A DNA stretch of 8,681 nucleotides from NCBI GenBank assembly GCA_016779685.1, contig JADHND010000061.1, positions 1 to 8,681 of the forward strand, written 5' to 3'. This document shows, piece by piece, positions 6,787-8,681 of this stretch. This DNA comes from Shewanellaceae bacterium (GTDB lineage: Bacteria > Pseudomonadota > Gammaproteobacteria > Enterobacterales > Shewanellaceae). Position 1 is the stretch's first letter. Every line of letters begins with the position of its first letter. A model generated the notes under the pieces. It did not search any database. It saw only the letters and a list, made by a program, of their open reading frames with translations, and was not told the DNA's origin. The translations under genes were made by a program, and so were the position numbers.

Positions 6787-6814
6787 AAATCTGAACTATC
6801 AACAGAAATATGCT

Positions 6815-7183
6815 TTAAGCATGATACTCACGAATATAAGCTTTTAAAATAAGGATATCATGCTTACCCCATTTAATTAAGCGTTGCACCCATTGAGCAT
6901 GAAGCTGAGTCCACTCTGGATGTTCATTTTGTTGTAAATCATGAGCCAGCAATTGCAATCGCTTTAAACCGATAGAACCAGCAGCTCCCTTAAGTTGATG
7001 AGCTTGCTGACATAAGCTCAGGGCATCAGAATCATTTAAGAATTGATCAAGCGCCTCTAAATATTGGGGAACAATTTCTTCGAAGACCGTCACACTTTGT
7101 AAAAAAGTTTGTGGACCAATCACATCTATATATTGTTTTATTGTTGGAATATCCAGAACTTCGTCTAAAACTAATTGGCTCAT
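6815..7183 (-). CDS. hptA: Stand-alone ArcB-like histidine phosphotransfer protein
   Basis: This HPt protein should relay a phosphoryl group between a hybrid sensor kinase and a response regulator. With the start at 7183 it has 122 residues and is one HPt domain. LDIPTIKQYIDVIGP (10-24), VFEEIVPQYL (33-42) and AHQLKGAAGSIGLKRLQ (61-77, phospho-acceptor His62) match the C-terminal domain of E. coli ArcB almost segment by segment, including the end with KHDILILKAYI. There is no kinase or receiver domain, so it is a free version of that domain, as in Shewanella HptA, which works with ArcA and the separate sensor ArcS. The ATG at 7183 has AAGGGA 7 nt upstream. An in-frame ATG at 7228 has no ribosome-binding site and falls in the likely -10. 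HPt identity is certain; the ArcA partnership and the symbol rest on similarity. Confidence 0.88.
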   Translation of the reverse strand: MSQLVLDEVLDIPTIKQYIDVIGPQTFLQSVTVFEEIVPQYLEALDQFLNDSDALSLCQQAHQLKGAAGSIGLKRLQLLAHDLQQNEHPEWTQLHAQWVQRLIKWGKHDILILKAYIREYHA

Positions 7184-7223
7184 TTTTACATCCCTTATAA
7201 CCAAATTAACATTTTTTTCATTA

Positions 7224-7232
7224 ATCATAACA
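7224..7232 (-). promoter_or_regulatory. Candidate extended -10 promoter of the HPt gene
   Basis: On the minus strand TGTTATGAT (7232-7224) has the TGn extension plus a -10 hexamer that matches the consensus at five of six positions. No good -35 is present at the usual spacing. Transcription would start near 7217, about 33 nt before the ATG at 7183, which supports the shorter protein. Confidence 0.4.
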
Positions 7233-7452
7233 AACTTAAAATAAAAACTTATTGAACAAAAAATATTTATCCATCATAACAGAAGTAAAACAGAAATTTC
7301 ATAAAAAAATTAAAAACTTGTTTAAGCTAAATGAAATATAAAAAATTAAATTATGTTATATATTTCTCAAACAATCCATCAATGCGTATGGAAAATATTG
7401 ATTCATAAATCGAACAATCGACGATCTTGAATGGCGGTTTCTTTTAACTTAC

Positions 7453-7482
7453 TTGCGATACAAAATTATGGTAAAATATGAT
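7453..7482 (+). promoter_or_regulatory. Candidate folE2 promoter
   Basis: TTGCGA (7453-7458) and TATGAT (7477-7482) are spaced by 18 nt. Transcription would start near 7489, giving a leader of about 55 nt. The -10 lies inside the palindrome at 7468-7495, so a protein bound there would block the promoter. Confidence 0.45.
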
Positions 7483-7495
7483 AATTAATTACCAT
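7468..7495. promoter_or_regulatory. Palindromic operator candidate over the folE2 promoter
   Basis: ATGGTAA (7468-7474) and TTACCAT (7489-7495) are perfect 7-bp inverted arms around a 14-nt AT-rich centre that contains the -10. Arms centred about two helical turns apart are typical of a dimeric repressor site. In many bacteria folE2 is repressed by Zur and induced when zinc is scarce, so Zur is the first candidate. The centre does not match the standard Zur box well, so the regulator is inferred, not read from the motif. Confidence 0.45.
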
Positions 7496-7544
7496 CAGCT
7501 TCATGTTTTTTTGCTATCCCTCAGTAGCTTTCTAGGAGTTTATC

Positions 7545-8462
7545 ATGTCTACTAAAATACCTGATGTCACCAGTGATTCAAAATCCATTGTTCAAGGAAC
7601 GCTTAACTGGGTAGGAATGAACCAATTAGCGCTGCCAATGCGCATTCAAAGTTCACCGCAGCAAGTGCACGATGTCCAAACAAAAGCAGCTACGTTTGTT
7701 GATTTAGCCTGCGAACAGAGTAAAGGCATTCATATGTCGCGCCTCATGTTAGCACTGGAAGCTTTTTCTCAAGACACCATCCTCTCACCGCGGACAGCAG
7801 CTGAGATTTTGCAACAATTTATAAGTACGCACCAGAATATCAGTGAACATGCTAAACTTGAACTCAACTTCGAAATCTTACTAAAGCGACCTGCATTAAA
7901 AAGCCAATACACGGGTTGGAAAAGTTATCCATGTAAGCTCAAGCTCACACAAAACAACAAGACACCTGTGTTTATTATGGACGTTCATATTCCATACTCT
8001 TCGACATGCCCCTGCTCTGCTGCCTTAGCACGACAATTAATCCAAGAAGCGTTCATTGACAAGTTTTCGAACCAAGCGCACTGCGATACCTCTATGGTAA
8101 GCGAATGGCTTGGTACAACCGATGGCATTGTCGCAACCCCACACAGCCAACGCAGCCTTGCGCACATTCGAGTATTGGTGAACCCAATGGATGCTTATTT
8201 TCCAATCGAAGAGCTCATTAATTGTGTCGAAACGACCTTAAAAACACCTGTTCAAACCATTGTTAAACGCGAAGATGAACAAGCTTTTGCGCTCCTCAAT
8301 GGACAAAATCTGATGTTTGTAGAAGACGCTGCACGCAAATTACAGGCAACCCTTAAAGCGCATACTAAATTGAAGACCTTTTGGCTTCAAGTCGAACACC
8401 AAGAATCACTTCATGCTCATAACGCCGTAGCTTATGCTGCAAGTCAAGACTTTATTGATTGA
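7545..8462 (+). CDS. folE2: GTP cyclohydrolase I type IB (FolE2)
   Basis: FolE2 converts GTP to 7,8-dihydroneopterin triphosphate, the first step of tetrahydrofolate (and queuosine-type pterin) synthesis, in the cytoplasm. It is the metal-promiscuous alternative to zinc-dependent FolE. The 305-residue product shows the family core: KGIHMSRLMLAL, then the metal-binding catalytic cysteine in SSTCPCSAALARQL (Cys155), a histidine after a longer insertion (QAHCD, His179) where other members have AHNQR, and the C-terminal NPMDAYFPIEELINCVE, TPVQTIVKREDEQAFA and FVEDAARKL. The longer insertion after CPCS seems typical of the gammaproteobacterial subgroup. The ATG at 7545 follows AGGAG at 6 nt. mtnN begins 56 nt downstream in the same direction with no terminator between, so read-through is likely. 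Confidence 0.95.
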   Translation: MSTKIPDVTSDSKSIVQGTLNWVGMNQLALPMRIQSSPQQVHDVQTKAATFVDLACEQSKGIHMSRLMLALEAFSQDTILSPRTAAEILQQFISTHQNISEHAKLELNFEILLKRPALKSQYTGWKSYPCKLKLTQNNKTPVFIMDVHIPYSSTCPCSAALARQLIQEAFIDKFSNQAHCDTSMVSEWLGTTDGIVATPHSQRSLAHIRVLVNPMDAYFPIEELINCVETTLKTPVQTIVKREDEQAFALLNGQNLMFVEDAARKLQATLKAHTKLKTFWLQVEHQESLHAHNAVAYAASQDFID

Positions 8463-8488
8463 GCAGGCTGTCATATATCAGCTAAAAT
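8459..8488 (+). promoter_or_regulatory. Possible internal promoter for mtnN
   Basis: TTGAGC (8459-8464, overlapping the folE2 stop codon) and TAAAAT (8483-8488) are spaced by 18 nt. This could give mtnN its own transcript in addition to read-through from folE2. Confidence 0.35.
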
Positions 8489-8518
8489 AACTTCATACAC
8501 AAAAGAAAGGTAATCCGT

Positions 8519-8681
8519 ATGAAAATTGGCATTATTGGGGCCATGGAGCCCGAAGTCATCCTACTTCAACGTCATTTAAAACAAAGCACAGAACATAGTT
8601 TAAGTGGTATTCAATTTACCACAGGCATTTTAAATAACATCGAAGTCATTATTTTGCAGTCCGGCATTGGTAAAGTGAGTG
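8519..8681 (+). CDS. mtnN: 5'-methylthioadenosine/S-adenosylhomocysteine nucleosidase, N-terminal part
   Basis: The enzyme hydrolyses MTA and SAH to adenine and the thioribose or ribosylhomocysteine, feeding methionine salvage and AI-2 formation. Only the first 54 codons are in the window; the gene runs off the end. MKIGIIGAMEPEVILL matches the start of E. coli MtnN (Pfs), with the catalytic acid Glu12 kept and Pro in place of Glu11. FTTGILNNIEVIILQSGIGKVS matches the following strand and glycine loop. The ATG at 8519 has AAAGG 8 nt upstream. It follows folE2 on the same strand. Together with metJ and metL nearby it makes a loose cluster of methionine/SAM genes. Confidence 0.95.
   Translation, partial: MKIGIIGAMEPEVILLQRHLKQSTEHSLSGIQFTTGILNNIEVIILQSGIGKVS

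Larger units (their letters stand above)
7184..7544. other. AT-rich divergent region between the HPt gene and folE2
   Basis: These 361 bases contain the promoters of both flanking genes, described separately. The part from about 7230 to 7370 is extremely AT-rich and full of A- and T-tracts, which could be curved DNA or a nucleoid-protein (H-NS type) binding region. From 7370 to 7450 I see no gene, RNA or repeat. The folE2 leader (about 7489-7544) contains no recognised riboswitch. Confidence 0.5.

Noticed and set aside
7184..7228. 15-residue N-terminal extension of the HPt protein
   Set aside because: The ATG at 7228 has no ribosome-binding site and falls in the probable -10 element; the ATG at 7183 has a strong AAGGGA.
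7230..7370. Small RNA or horizontally acquired island in the AT-rich spacer
   Set aside because: It is AT-rich but has no stable hairpin with U-tract, no promoter of its own, no flanking repeats and no mobile gene remnants.

Overview
The window reads as chromosomal DNA of a gammaproteobacterium. Evidence is a recognisable MetJ methionine repressor next to a MetL-type aspartokinase/homoserine dehydrogenase gene, a DusA-type tRNA-dihydrouridine synthase, a DUF2333 inner-membrane protein paired with a small outer-membrane beta-barrel, and a phosphotransfer (HPt) protein that closely resembles the C-terminal domain of E. coli ArcB. Base composition is moderately AT-rich, with very AT-rich intergenic DNA. 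I cannot name the genus. No mobile element, CRISPR array, rRNA or tRNA gene was seen.

Layout. Positions 1-55 hold the last codons of a plus-strand gene, which end inside a strong hairpin. A two-gene minus-strand operon follows (DUF2333 gene, then beta-barrel gene, 3-nt gap; 125-1813). A 299-nt intergenic stretch leads to a plus-strand crotonase-family gene (2113-2847). Its end overlaps the end of the convergent minus-strand dusA (2839-3837). Next comes a minus-strand metL-like gene (3948-6251), divergent from plus-strand metJ (6459-6737). A bidirectional terminator separates metJ from a minus-strand stand-alone HPt gene (6815-7183). A 361-nt AT-rich divergent region then leads to plus-strand folE2 (7545-8462). 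The 5' part of mtnN (from 8519) runs off the window.

Functional picture. metL, metJ and mtnN all belong to aspartate-to-methionine/SAM metabolism: MetL makes aspartyl phosphate, MetJ uses SAM as corepressor, and MtnN cleaves the SAM by-products MTA and SAH. folE2 supplies the first step of folate/pterin synthesis, with a metal-dependent enzyme unrelated to FolE. The HPt protein probably works in an ArcA-type phosphorelay whose sensor kinase is encoded elsewhere, as with HptA in Shewanella.

The most unusual feature is the metL product. Its kinase half looks intact, but the homoserine dehydrogenase half has lost essentially every motif needed for NADP binding and catalysis while keeping its length and scattered family similarity. 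It looks like a pseudoenzyme domain retained on a working aspartokinase. Also notable are the free ArcB-like HPt domain, a palindrome overlapping the probable folE2 promoter, the short C-terminus of MetJ with no recognisable met boxes in the metJ-metL intergenic region, and a hairpin built into the coding end of the first partial gene.
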